64,000 nucleotides of DNA, from assembly GCA_020226215.1 (NCBI GenBank), contig CM035234.1, forward strand, positions 49,479,275 through 49,543,274, written 5' to 3'. The translations under genes were made by a program, and so were the position numbers. Under the pieces are notes generated by a model that was given only the letters and a program-made list of their open reading frames with translations, was not told the DNA's origin and did not search any database. The stretch's first letter is position 1; each line of letters begins with the position of its first letter. Of the stretch, positions 36,973-49,036 are shown piece by piece. This stretch comes from Sindora glabra. Taxonomy: Eukaryota; Streptophyta; Magnoliopsida; Fabales; Fabaceae.

Positions 36973-38389
36973 AGTTATGTATTGGGAAGTTTTATGTAGA
37001 TCTTGTTAATGTATAATTTTTTTATTATGTTCTATTAAATGATTTGTGTAACTAAATTTAGCTCTCCTATATTTTAAAGAGTTATTAAATGAATCAAATT
37101 TGAGAATGACATATACTATTGTGTAACTTTAGTTATATAGTGATAAATTAAATTTTATATTATTTATGGTATTATGGCACATTAGTTATCAAATATAATT
37201 TTTTTCCTTCTTTAGGGTGGAATTATATATATAACTTTCTTTAAAAAAATTATATTTGATAAATAAATTATTGATCAATTAGTGTATATAATTATATTTT
37301 GAAATAATGTACAATTTTTTTTGAAGTTACACTAAATCTTCATATCAATGGGAGTTTAATTTAATGTTATAAAATTTTATTTGTATTACAAAGTGTGATA
37401 CCTATGTTCAAGAGCTTATTTTAGTTAAAGATTATTTGATAATATTTAAAATTAATTTACTTTGTAAAAGTGCAATTAAATATTAAAATTTATTTATATA
37501 GTCTAGTTTATAATAACTTATATGTTATTATATACATTTATTTATTAGAAAATATGTATGATAAAGAGGTGCAAATCTTATTAAATCCTCTTTTATGTAT
37601 ATAATATTTTATCAATAATTTTGAACTAATTTTTGTCAAGCATATTTTTACTAGTAGTAATGAATTTGACATATAAGTTATTGTGTATTTCTTTGAGTAT
37701 AGTATAATATAAAGTAACTTATAAAGTTCTTGACATATGAATTATGAATCCATTTTTTTTAACACTTTTTGGTCAATAGTATATATTACTATTGCGAGAA
37801 ATTTCCAAATTGTTTAAGTCAATTTTAATATTTTTATTCATACTTTATCCAAATGATCTCTAAAAATATATTTTGGAAAACTCTCTAGTTAAGTTAATTT
37901 TGTGTCAATTTTAATATTCAATTTTGATAATTGTGCAAACTGCTTGTTTGAGATATCAAAATTAATTATATAGTTAATTTCTCTTAATTATTTATTTATT
38001 TTATTTATATTATATCATTTGATGATTTAAGAAATCATAATTTTACATACTATTAAAATATATATGTGAAATTTAAATAATTTTCTCCTCAGCAAAAGGT
38101 CTTATATTTATAGGATATTCAATAGCCTATTAAGATATGGATGTTCAATTTTATTTTCTTATAATATACTTGGTTAGTGGGAGTTTTATATTATATATTG
38201 ATAATTATAATATGTTTGTTGGTACACAAGGTAGATATGTTATATATATATTATTACACAATTTGCTAATTTTTATCATATTTGCTTTTAATCATATTAG
38301 TGCATTATTGTGCATTTATATATCCAATTTATGAATTCTTTATCAATACATGTATCTCTATATTATGAAATGTGCCAACTATTATAATT

Positions 38390-38700
38390 ATAAGGATTAA
38401 AACTTAGTGCCAATCATTAGCTCCTAAGCTTGTATATATAATTTTTATGTGCATCATATTGGAATAATGAAAATTACCTTGATAAAGGCTAGGTATCAAG
38501 TCTATTATATTATTTTGTATGATACCTTATCAGGACTAAGATTTGTTATTTATTCATTAGTTCCTGAGTTATATATTTGTCTCATAGTTAATATTATTAT
38601 AAAACTTAAAGACGTTCCAATTAACAGATTTATGAAGACTAGGACTTAGTGTCAGTTGCTAGCTCCTATATTTGATGTTTGTCTCTTAATTGATACTATT
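38390..38700 (+). repeat. Short tandem repeat in the LARD-like interior
   Basis: Three related segments begin at about 38393, 38533 and 38640, each with a 'ggact(t/a)ag...ttagctcct' core. The open frame at 38449-38649 lies across two of them. Confidence 0.6.
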
Positions 38701-39100
38701 TTAAAATTTTGATATAATTAAATTTGTTATTATTAAAAGATTTCTCTATCTTATTATTGAGCTTGTTATAGAGAAATCATTAAGGACTAACTAGAAAAGT
38801 AGCATGCCTATTAGATCACACTTTTTGATGCTATTTTTCTTACTACACTTTCACATTAATGACTTATATTTAAGTAGTTGATGATATATGTAATCATGGA
38901 AGGTCTTGTGTTGATGATAATGCAATTACCGCTATGATTCGATATTATTGGTTACTTAAGTGTGAGTTTTATGTCAGGTATCATCTCTTAGATAGTGTGC
39001 TTTCAAAATTGTGGCCATGTATTCAAAATTTGTGTTTAGCTTGAGAGTCGTTTTCATATAAAATATTTTATTAAATAAACTCTTTACAATTAATGTTGCC

Positions 39101-39112
39101 TAAGTAGGAGAG
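39101..39112 (+). other. Polypurine tract of the LARD-like element
   Basis: TAAGTAGGAGAG directly precedes the right LTR. Confidence 0.75.
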
Positions 39113-39535
39113 TGTTAGAATTTTTTTTATGTAAGCTACCATTAATTGTAGGTATTTATTTATTTTTTTTATAAAACTAGCTGAACAATGATCTAAGAGA
39201 TTTTTATTTTTTGAAGCCTAATTTATTAAAGTGATCTATTATTTGGGCTTATAAATACCTGATTTTGGATTAATGTGTTTGGCAGCTAAAGTGTAGGTCT
39301 TTACCTTTTATGGCTCATAATGGGAGGGCCTGATAAGGTTTTATTTATATTAGCTAGGTCCCCTCTCCACTCCTAACCTAATTTATTTATTAGCTTATCG
39401 CATTGAGAGCCGCACATTATAGGAGAAGAAGAGGAAGATCTATGTCCGAAGTATTCATTTGAATACTACTTTGTTCATGAGAATTAAATCTATAATAAAG
39501 GTATGCTTCGCGTTAATTTTATTTTATAGTATCCT

Positions 39536-39599
<64 letters not shown>

Positions 39600-39725
39600 T
39601 TTTATAAAAATTATTGAAGTAAATTAAGAAGTATGTAATCCTAATTTCTTTTTAGTTTTAGTTCATAGAATTTATGGTTCTAGATTTGATATGAAGATCT
39701 TGTTAAATGTTTAATATTTCTTACA
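39113..39725 (+). mobile_element. 3' LTR of the LARD-like element
   Basis: 613 bp, collinear with the 5' LTR. The difference is mostly an expanded AT microsatellite at 39539-39597. Confidence 0.93.
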
Positions 39726-39730
39726 GATTT

Positions 39731-42586
39731 GTCTGAGTTACAAGTTTAAATTAGAGAGAGAAAAAGACAATAAGAGCATAATATGATAGATTATAAAAAG
39801 ACAATAAGTTTTGAAATATTATGAAATTTATAATTTGCTCTTTCTTTCTCTTTTTATGAGTGCAATATAGTATAAGCTAAAACAAAAGTAATGAAACTAG
39901 AATTATGATAAAATTTAACTTGCCTTAAGAGTATTACTAAGTAAAAGAGAATTAAATATATTCTCTAAATAAAGACCAATGTATTTCTAGTGTGTGTGTG
40001 TATATATCTCATCGAGTATTGAACTTTGGTGTTTCATATACATAGTATGAATTTTAGTAACTAAAAAGAATTGATTAAATGCATATTTGTAAAAGTGAAA
40101 TCAGGAAATCATCTTTTACAAGAATGACTTTTAGGAGTAGATGTTTTAAATCTAGTTTACATCAAATTATTAATACTGTAAATTGAGTATCCAAATCAAT
40201 GCTATTAGTTCAGTCTATACAACAAAAAATAGACATTAGACCTAAAGCCAAATTCAGCCTTAACCATAGGTAATCTTATTCTGTGAATTCTATATAATTA
40301 TGAACTAAACAATTCTACCATTTTGGAAGCAAAACAACACAATGTCAACCACAATTTGACCATATCAAATAACTAAATAATTCAAACAAAATAAACATTA
40401 ACTTCATTTTGTATATGTTAAGGAGGAAGATATTAATATAGCTATTGTTGCTACATTACTTATCATACTTAATGCTAAAAATAGCATAAAATAACTAATT
40501 TCCACGAGGAACACACTTGAAAATAGGATAAAAGATGGTTCAAGGACTTATCACCAAGATGCTAAACTATGACTCTTTAGTTTTTTCAATAAGAGCCATG
40601 GCTGAAGAAAGAAACTCTTAAAATCTTTGATATTGATAATTTACCATAAAGGCCTACTATATTAACTCTTTTCATGACTACTTTTTCTAGGAAAGCTTAC
40701 ATCAAATAGGGCATATGATATTGACACACTTTGTTTTAAAATTTTCAATCATATGAACATATGTTATTAACTTTATCTCTCACAAATCTTATTTTCAATT
40801 AAAAGAAATAAGTGATCCAAAATCAATTCAAATGTCCTACCATTCAAAAATAGAATTTGCATTGGACATAACAAAGTCCTATAAGAATTAATTCTATTTA
40901 GGTGCCTAAAAATCCACCAAGTGAAAAGTGAATATAACCTAAAAAAATTATTTCTCTCGTACTAATATCCAAGGCAAAAAATAATTAGCTTACTTGTATA
41001 ATTATCCCTCCTAACAATAATAAGTTAAAAATGTAAAATCCTATAATTATTGTTCTCATAATCTTCAAAAGTAAATGAAAAGCAAAATTAGTATTTTAAG
41101 TATATATGCCAAACATAACCTAATACTTCTACTTTATAGTGTATTCCAAATACTTTTCTCTAACCAATTCAATAATGCATAAATATCATCTACTATTAAT
41201 TAATGACATGACAAAATAAAGACAACTTAAAGGGATACACATTACAATTAATCATATGAAAATTCAAGTAACGTCTCTTTTCCTTAATTACAAAAAAGTA
41301 CTAGTGTATTTTCTTAGTCACTAAACATTTGCTATCTACTAAAAGTATAGGAGAATTTTATGTAAATGAGAATATAAACAAGTACAAGCTATAAATCATA
41401 GGCAAATTTTCATCATTAGTGTATAAGAAGTGTTTCATTATATATGCAAACTGTAAATAAAGAAGACTTCAAAGTAGTTTAACAATTTGTCATGTTCATG
41501 AACATAACTTCACAAATTGTAAAGCCTATAAAATACTCATTATAAAGCCCTCACATATACATGCTACTTTTGACTATTAGATTATAACCTAAAGGGAAAG
41601 TTCAATGGGACCCTAAAAAGAGTGCCAAACATTTGTTCTATCATTTACTATAATATATGTAAAATAAGATGATTAGTCCAAATTCTCAACATCTTAATTC
41701 ATAGTTTTTTTATTTATTCAGTGTCAAGTAGTTTCATTTGGTGTTGTTAGTTAATGGTAGAAAGAAAGCGACCAATTTAACAAAAAACAATAGGATTTCA
41801 AACCCTATAAAATATCTTTTAGTTGATATCTATATTATTGAAAAATAACACCAAACAAGTAAGGCCTGAAAATGAATGAAAATAAAAATGACATAATTAA
41901 TGAAAACAAGCATAGAAATAACATAAGACCACAATTTATGTTTAGATACCAAAGCAATAATCAAAATGAGTTACTTCACACAATCAATGAAAATGACATC
42001 TATAACTAGTAGTAGCAATAAAATGTAATAGCTTAAATCATTGCAGTAGTTGAAGATGGAAGCAACTCTACTTGTGATTGGAGTAATCATAACCCTAATC
42101 AGAAGGCAAACTTAGAAATTAGAGGTTGAAGAAGTAAAGTAGTTCAAACTCTAAACCTACAATAGAAATTTCAAAAGTGGAGTAGTGAAATTGAAAGTTG
42201 TAAAAACAAATTGAAGTAGAAATTTCATTAAATGTTCGAATGAATTGATAAAAAAACAAGGAAACCTAAATAACCTATGTGACTTTTGAATTTGTGTGCA
42301 GTGAGACAGTGAGAGTTAGTTTGTATGGGAAACGAAAAGCTTTTAAGTTATGAAATAAAGGAAAATCGCATGAAATAGAGTAAAAAAAATATAATATTAT
42401 AAAAATACTAATGCTATATAAGGGAAGGACACTTTTTATTTTAATGGTGATTCAAAGTGTAATTAATAACAATTATAAACTATTGTTGAATGACAATAGT
42501 AATCTCATTAAAAAAATAATGAGCATGTTATTAGTGGCATTTTTCTAAAAACCGTCACAAACAAACTAACACTAAATGCCACTTTT
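39731..42586. other. CACTA right interior, no gene seen
   Basis: About 2.9 kb of AT-rich sequence lies between the LTR element and the right CACTA end. No domain is recognisable on either strand. 42040-42330 is somewhat less AT-rich with purine-rich words, and could be an old exon or leader region. I cannot support a gene. Confidence 0.4.
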
Positions 42587-42598
42587 CTAGTAGTGAAA

Positions 42599-43020
42599 GA
42601 AAGAATAGCATAATTCTCAACATTAAGTCTCAAAAGCTCACAAAGGTTAATGTCTACCAAAATTAATTTATCAATTCAAATTTCATTATCATACTAATCA
42701 ATCTTTAAGAAGCAAAACAATTCAATCAATCACGCTATGTACTATCAAACTTAATTCAATCCTTACTCATGGTAATTGCATAACTCCAAAATCATTAAAA
42801 AGTCTAAAAAAACCCAAAAACAAAGAGAAACTAATTTTAATATTTCTAACATGTTTTTTTTTTTTTAAAAAAAAGATAACTAAGAAAAACAAGTTTGAAA
42901 TCTAAAGTCTCCCCTTGCACATTTTAATCATACATTGTCCTTAATGTATAGCACATTAACTAAAGAATGTCAAAGATAAGTACAATAAAGGAGTTAGGGA
43001 AATAAATAGCAAATATGGAA
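42599..43020 (-). other. Athila-like 3' untranslated region, second part
   Basis: Non-coding sequence between the CACTA element and the integrase end. It is the continuation of 28566-29586 once the CACTA element and its AAA duplication are removed. Confidence 0.6.
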
Positions 43021-44357
43021 AAACATAGATTACCTCCCAAAAGGCACATTTCTTTAACATCTTTGGCTAAATATATCTACAACTTCTTCAATATCTTAGT
43101 TCTCGAAACTCTATTTCCTTAACTGTTTGCTCCCTAAATCCTTCATAAAAAAGGTTTCAGCCTATGTCTATTAACTTTGAACACTTTTTAGTCACTTCAC
43201 TTTTTATAATTGCACTAAAAGGAAAAATATTAGTAATAACAAATGGTTTAATCCAATGGAAATGCAACTTACCAAGCATAAATTTCAATCTAGAGTCACG
43301 GAGAAGAATTTTCTACCCAACCATGAAGTTCTTCCTAACTATCAACTTATCATGAAATGCCTTAGTTTCTCTTTATGAATTCTAGAATTTTTATAGGTTT
43401 CAAGTCTCAATTCCTACAATTGGATTTTCCTTTTCTCCCAAGCTAGTTTTATCTAAACTACAACTCTTCATTACTTAATATATCTTATGCTCAATCTTTA
43501 TTGGAAGGTAACATGGTTTTCTAAAGACAATCCATAATCCATATAGGGATATCTTAATAGGTGTCTTAAAAATTGTTTGGTAGGCCGAGAGTGCATCATT
43601 TAGTCTAAATATCTAATCTTTCCTATTTGGCTTCATTGTTTTCTCCAACATGGATATGATTTCTCTATTGGATATTTATGTTGGGCCATTAATTTGAGGA
43701 TGGAAAAAGGTTGACACTTTATATAGAACTCCATATTTCTTCAACAATGCTTCCACTATTCTATTGCAAAAATGGGATGCTTGATCATTGATTAAAGCTT
43801 TAAGCACACCACACTTGCCAAAAATATAAGATCTAACAAAGTCCATAACAACTTTAGTATCATCAATCCAAATGGCCTTGACTTTAACTTACTTAGACAC
43901 ATAATCAATGACAAATAGAATAAAAGTAAAACTAAAAGAAAAAGGAAAGGGACTTATAAAATTATTACCTTACACATAAAAAATTTCATATAAAAGGATG
44001 AAAATTTAAATCATTTCATTCCTATAAGTGATGTTATCCATTCTTTGACATTTATCATAACTATTATAGAACACATAAATATCATGAAATAATAAAGGCT
44101 AGTAAAAACTAGAATCTAAAACTTTCCTAGCAACCCTATTTAGGCTAAAATACCTTCTATAAAGCTAAATCATGATAAAAATTTAAGATAAAAAGAAATT
44201 CAAAATTAGACACACATCTTTTAATTACTTGATCGACATAAAATCTCCACAAATGAGGATTATCCCATATACAATATTTGCATTCACTTTTTAGTTTATC
44301 CTTCTTGAATTTTGACAAATCAGTTGGTAAATTCCAAGTTAACAAATAATTCACCAA
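43020..44357 (-). pseudogene. Athila-like integrase remnant
   Basis: Minus strand, in order: a linker with NYLLTWNLPTDL and DQVIKRCV (44357-44157, still open), an HHCC-type segment with CQRMDN (about 44040), a catalytic core with DDTKVVMDFVRSYIFGKCG, SHFCN and ALLKKYGVLYKVST (about 43870-43690), then NREI, AFHDKLIVRK (about 43340) and a C-terminal part with KLHFHWIKPFVITN (about 43270-43220). The order and wording fit Athila/Tat-type gypsy integrase. Stops and frameshifts abound. The plus-strand frame at 43164-43355 is a shadow. Confidence 0.88.
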
Positions 44358-44379
44358 ATTAGCATATCAAGGAACATTA

Positions 44380-45740
44380 TCTTACAAATTAAGAAGCTAC
44401 TCATGAGAAAAAACACTCATCAATAGGAAAAGGATCCTTTTATCTTTCTAAATAGCTAAGATAATTTGCTACTAAATTTTCAATATCTTTCTTATCCCTT
44501 ATCTTCAAATCAAATTCTTAAAATAGTAAAATGCTTTTGATTAACTTGGGCTTTGCTTTTTTCATTTTCAACTAGTATTTCAAAGCTATATAATCTAAAA
44601 ACACCATAATTTTTGAAATAAACAAATAAGAATGAATTTTATCTAAGGCCAATATAATTTTTAAAAGCTTTTTTTCAGTGGTGGAATAGTTAGCTTGTGC
44701 AACATTAAGTATCCTAGAAGCATAATAAATAATGTATGGCTATTTATCTACTCCTTGGCCTAAAATGGTTCCTACTACAAAGTTGCTTGCATCACATATT
44801 AACTTAAATGGAATATCCTAATTTAGGGCTAGATGCTAGGAGTGAAAGTTGATGCCATTTTTAGTTTATTAAAAGCATCTTGGCACTTGTTGAATTTAAA
44901 AATCATATCTTTATAAAGTACTTTGGACATAGAAAGATTCATCTTGGAGAAATTCTTGATGAATTTTCTAAAAAATCCTGCATGTCTAAGAGAAAAATAC
45001 ACTTCCCGCACACTAATAAAGTATGGTAAGTTAGAAATCACATTAATTTTTCAACTTGTCTACCTCAATACCTTTTGCAAAAACTATATGCCTTAAAATT
45101 ATACCTTGTTTAACCATAAACTAACACTTTTCAAGATTCATAACAAGATTAGTTTCAATGCATTGATTTAGCACCTTTGATAAACTATCGAAAAATTCAT
45201 CAAATTAATAACCGTAAATAATAAAGTCATCCATTAAAATCTTAATGCATTTTTTAAGAAAATCAGAGAAGATACTTATCATGCTCCTTTGAAAGGTGTT
45301 AAGGACATTGCAAAGGCCAAATAACATTCTCCTATAAGCAAATGTGCTAAATGGATGGGTGAAAGTCATCTTGATCTTCAAAAGCAATCAAAATTTAGAA
45401 ATAGCTAGTGTAACCATCTAAGAAACAACAATATAATTTCTAATTAATTTTTCAAGCATCTGATCAATGAATAGGAAAGGAAGCGATCTTTTTTAGTTGT
45501 ATCATTTAACTTCTTATAATAGTAGCACATCATCAATCTATTTTAAATTCTGGTTAACATAGCTTCATCCTTCCAGTTCTTTACAATAATTACTTAAGTT
45601 TTTTTAGGAACTACTTGAATTGAACTCACCTACTTATTATCTAAAATGGGATATATAATCTTATTGTTTAATAGCTTTATAATTTCTTTCTTGACCACTA
45701 CCATCATAGAAGGATTCAATCTTCTTTAAAGCCATCTTGT
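44380..45740 (-). pseudogene. Athila-like reverse transcriptase / RNase H remnant
   Basis: Minus strand. About 45730-45600 holds an N-terminal segment with VVKKEI, KLLNNKIIYPI and VVPKK. 45387-45205 is open, with TFAYRRMLFGLCN followed by ILMDDFIIYG, where LMDD corresponds to the catalytic Y/FxDD. 45041-44829 is open, with NLPYFISVREV and GFFRKFIKNFSKMN, the thumb region. RNase H remnants run down to about 44380. The enzyme would copy the element's RNA into DNA. Stops between the open pieces make it inactive. The family is recognised from the order and wording of these motifs. Confidence 0.9.
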
Positions 45741-46279
45741 TAGTTTAACTTATTCTTTAAGCAAAATTCTATGCATGTAAATGGAAAGGATAATTCTTTT
45801 AATATCCATCATTGCCTGACTAAATATTATTTTTATGATTTTTCAAAACTTATTGCAATTTTTCTTATTATTCTAAAGTGAGATTCTTGGCTATTATCAC
45901 TAGAAGCACCTCTTTGTCACCAAAAATGCATATTTCTAGTGGTTTGATAATGGCTTCAACTCTAATTTAGGTGGTTGTATGATAAATGGCTATGATTTGA
46001 TAGAAGAAAAAGGTAATTTTACTACTTGGAGGAAGACAGCTAATGGTACAATGAAATTTGGTGTTGCATTCTTTACACTAGCAAATTTTGGACTTAAAAC
46101 TTCTAGCTTAGTACCATATTCTAGTGTTGCAATAACTACCAGTTCAAAATCTAATTAAAACTTTATTACATTCTACACTCCCAATTCATCTAGCAATTTC
46201 TCTAATTTTTCCTCTCTTGAAAACTCAAGAAGATCATCCTAAACTAGTTCTTTAATTAACTCAATTTTGAAAACTAAAT

Positions 46280-46790
46280 AATCTTTCATAGGATGTTTTA
46301 TGGCTTCAAAAATATTGAATCTAGCTATTTCTCCATCAAATTTCATAGATTGTATTTCATCATGGACATTTATTTTTGTTTTGCAATTTCAAGGAAAGGT
46401 CTCCTTAGGATGAGTGGTGCAGAATTAGAAGAAAACTCGTCTTCCATATTCAAAACATATCAATTTACAAGAAAAAGTAAGCCATTCACCATCATTAGGA
46501 CATATTCAATTACTTCAATTAGATAGGTGATGGATTTATTTACTAGTTGTATGGTCACACTAGTGTCTTTCAAATGTCATAATTTAAGAGAAATGTAGAT
46601 TGATAGCATATGACATTTATAAAAGCTCCTAAATCCAACATAGCTTAATCAAATCTAGAGTCTCTAATTGTGTAAGGAATGGTAAAAATTCTTGAATCTT
46701 TGCATTTCTAAGGGAAAGAAGGGGTTATTCTATCCTATACTAATCTTTTCATTACCTTTAATCTCCTCTTGTTTGTGCACAATTCCTTCA
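46280..46790 (-). pseudogene. Athila-like protease remnant
   Basis: Minus strand. IPYTIRDSRFD precedes AMLDLGAFINVI (about 46650-46615), the aspartic protease site (usually DLGASI) with Ala-Phe in place of Ala-Ser. SAPLILRRPFLEIA (about 46425-46385) corresponds to the conserved PLILGRPFL. It would cleave the polyprotein. Stops between the motifs show it is dead. The plus-strand frame at 46293-46526 is a shadow. Confidence 0.85.
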
Positions 46791-47259
46791 AAAATCTGGC
46801 ATATTTGAGAATTTGTTTAATTACATCTAAGAAGGGTATATTCACTTCCACCTTTTTGAAAGTATCCTAAATTTCCTTATCTATTTCCTCTTTCTTGTTA
46901 GTGGCCAGTCTGCTTGGCGATGGACGAGGAATAATAATTTTTTTAGTTTTTTGTGTAATAGTATCATCTTTTCTAGTAGAATTTAATTCGTATATTTGCT
47001 TGGCAATAAGTTTAGGGTAGGGTGGAATGGGTTGTCCACTTGTTAATGGTTTACGAGGATATTGAATATATAATGGCTAGTAATTAACGTTAAAAGTAGC
47101 AATCTCTTAAAAGTTAAATTGTTATTTTTAATAGCTATATTTTAAGGTAAACTAATAACTAAATTGAAATTTATCCTACATATTTTTTGTTAATGTTTGC
47201 AAAGTCCTTTCAATTTTAGGATCTAAATCAAATATAGTATTATGTGAAGACCTAGCCAT
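46790..47259 (-). pseudogene. Athila-like gag remnant with large internal deletion
   Basis: The minus-strand start codon at 47259 opens MARSSHNTIFDLDPKIERT, the characteristic Athila gag start. After about 100 residues' worth of broken sequence it is already at GQPIPPYPK (about 47035) and the stretch leading to the protease (KKVEVNIPFLDVIKQ and FLKELCTNKRRLK, about 46850-46760). A complete gag would need well over 1 kb more. Most of it, including the capsid region and zinc knuckle, is therefore deleted. Confidence 0.8.
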
Positions 47260-47569
47260 ACATTAAAAAGAACCAGAATTAATGAAAAAATAGAAAACCC
47301 AAAAAGTTGGTAAACTATAGAAAATAATGAAAAATACAAAAAAGTTCAAAAAAAATAGCCAATGGTGTTTTCTAGTTAAAAATGTGAAAGCATCTATTAT
47401 AAATAGGCTTCTTGATCCTAAGGCTAAAAAACCTTGGACTACTAAATGTTGTGGCTAAATTCCATAAAAAAATTCACCTCCCAAGCTAGCTAGAAAACCT
47501 GAAAAACAATAAAAATTAAGGAAAAAGCCAATAAAAATAATTAAATCAAAAGTAAATTGAACGATTTAA

Positions 47570-47587
47570 TCCTAAGAAATGGTGTCA
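47570..47587 (-). other. Athila-type primer binding site
   Basis: The minus strand reads TGACACCATTTCTTAGGA, matching 11 of 18 bases of the usual Athila site TGGCGCCGTTGCCGGGGA, which is reported to use tRNA-Asp. It lies ten bases inside the 5' LTR end and upstream of the gag start. Confidence 0.6.
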
Positions 47588-47596
47588 AAATTTTTA

Positions 47597-49036
47597 TATG
47601 CATTCCAATACACCAAAACTAATCCAAATTCAAAAAATAGTAGTAAGAATGAATCAAATTGATTCTATAAAAAATTAGATTTCAGTTTACTTTCGATTTG
47701 ATTACGAAACAAGAAATAGGTTTTGAATGCAAGAAAAAATATTAAATAGCAATAAATAAAAAATATATGAATTGAAAATAGAAAAATAAAAAGTGGTATT
47801 TACTTATAGCAAAAAGAATTCCAGTTAAGAGGATTTTATATTAATTTATTGATTTATCATTAACAATATAACATAGGTAATGCTTAATTAATTATTTAGT
47901 TAATGAAAATAATCTAGAATCCTATGATTATTCATAAATTTCCTTTTCAATGTGATTAGAATTAAGAAATCAAAGTTAATTAGTTAATCCCAATTCTTAT
48001 TAAGACTTAATCAAAGATGACTAAAATCAAAACATTGTAAAGATAAGTGAAATTCAACTAAAATAGATTAAATAACCCTACAAGCATGTAAATTACAAAG
48101 TCTATCCATTATTTCATCTACCATATAATAGTTAATTGAATTGATTCATAAGAGTAAAAATAACCTAATTAACCACTTCAGGGCTTAATCATATAGATAA
48201 TTATCTAGCAAACTCCTTTTAGAAAACTATCTATGCAATTATCAATAAAAGAAATAGATGAACAAAGATAATTAATTAAGCATAAAATATGAAGAAAAAG
48301 CTTTCAAAATCAATTAGAAAGAATATACCAAATCTTTTAAACTAGAAAAAGAGAGAGTTTAGCCACTAATGCCTTGAAATGCTCCAAAAGACTAAAAAAG
48401 GAAAACTTGTGAATGCTAAAATTTGAATTGCCTACAAAAGTTACATTTTTCTCTATATATATTCTTCTAATTTAGCTGCACATGTTGTAAACACTTAGCA
48501 TTGACTCTTAAGTAACTAATGGACTAAACTTTTCATAATTTAAAAACTCATAATTTAGGTTATAACTCAAACATTAAAATAGGTTCAATATTATCTGATA
48601 TTCATCATTTTGGTTGGGGTTAGTATTCCACCTTTAAAATGATGTCATTTTAACTCCAAGGGCTTAGAAAAATGTTATTTTTTGTATTAGCTAACTTTGG
48701 GAATTAAAATTTCACAATTTAGGCTTTGGAACTTCAAATATAGGCTAAACAATAAAAAAAGGTCAAGTTCACTACATTAGAGTTACACCATTAGATCAAC
48801 TTAAAAGCCAAATTTAACCTATGAAACATTTAAACTAGCTTTTCCACAAATCATAAGAGTTATAGATAATTCTATTACCTTTCAATCCATATAAAGATTA
48901 ATCCAATCAGTAGTCTAGATCTCAAGTTACAGCTAAAAAACTAAAATAGTATTAAATTCTCAAAATTAATCATTGTTTTTCATTTAACCTAAAACTCATG
49001 ATTTATTCTAAAATAAGCCTAAATCTACTAAAGTAA
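47597..49036 (-). mobile_element. Athila-like 5' LTR, main part
   Basis: Collinear with 13161-14024 and then 27906-28500 of the 3' LTR. It is interrupted at 49036 by a solo LTR and finished at 52159-52222. Net length is about 1504 bp. Confidence 0.88.
49032..49036. other. Target-site duplication AGTAA (left)
   Basis: AGTAA is repeated exactly at 52154-52158. Confidence 0.85.

Larger units (their letters stand above)
33148..39725 (+). mobile_element. Non-autonomous LTR element (LARD-like)
   Basis: Two direct LTRs (33148-33723 and 39113-39725) start TGTTAGAATTTTTT and end TTTCTTACA. A perfect 5-bp duplication GATTT flanks the 6578-bp unit. A tRNA-Met-type primer site follows the left LTR and a purine-rich tract (39101-39112) precedes the right one. 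The 5.4-kb interior has no recognisable gag or pol. Instead it holds duplications and a recurring CCCAAAGGGGG-like motif. The frames at 36304-36501, 38137-38334 and 38449-38649 are AT-rich and not recognisable. It is inserted in the CACTA element. Confidence 0.92.
29587..42595. mobile_element. CACTA-type DNA transposon, 13.0 kb, apparently non-autonomous
   Basis: The left end is CACTACAACGAATGATG and the right end, read inward, is CACTACTAGAAAAGTGGC. About 18 of the first 27 bases match between the ends. Both flanks are AAA (29584-29586 and 42596-42598), the 3-bp duplication expected of CACTA elements. Short related words containing AGCAAT, TAGCATCA or GGTGATT recur near both ends, like subterminal repeats. 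No TNP2-type transposase is recognisable. Inside are a Stowaway MITE (30598-30916), a coding-like fragment (30993-31640) and a complete LTR element (33148-39725). It sits in the Athila-like 3' untranslated region. Confidence 0.82.

Noticed and set aside
38137..38334. Possible copia reverse transcriptase YVDD-like box ('LYIDNYNMF')
   Set aside because: The resemblance is short, both catalytic aspartates are not matched, and no neighbouring polymerase motifs are present.
43164..43355. Plus-strand frames over the gypsy pol remnants (also 46293-46526 and 53417-53665)
   Set aside because: They are antisense shadows of minus-strand integrase, protease and reverse transcriptase remnants.
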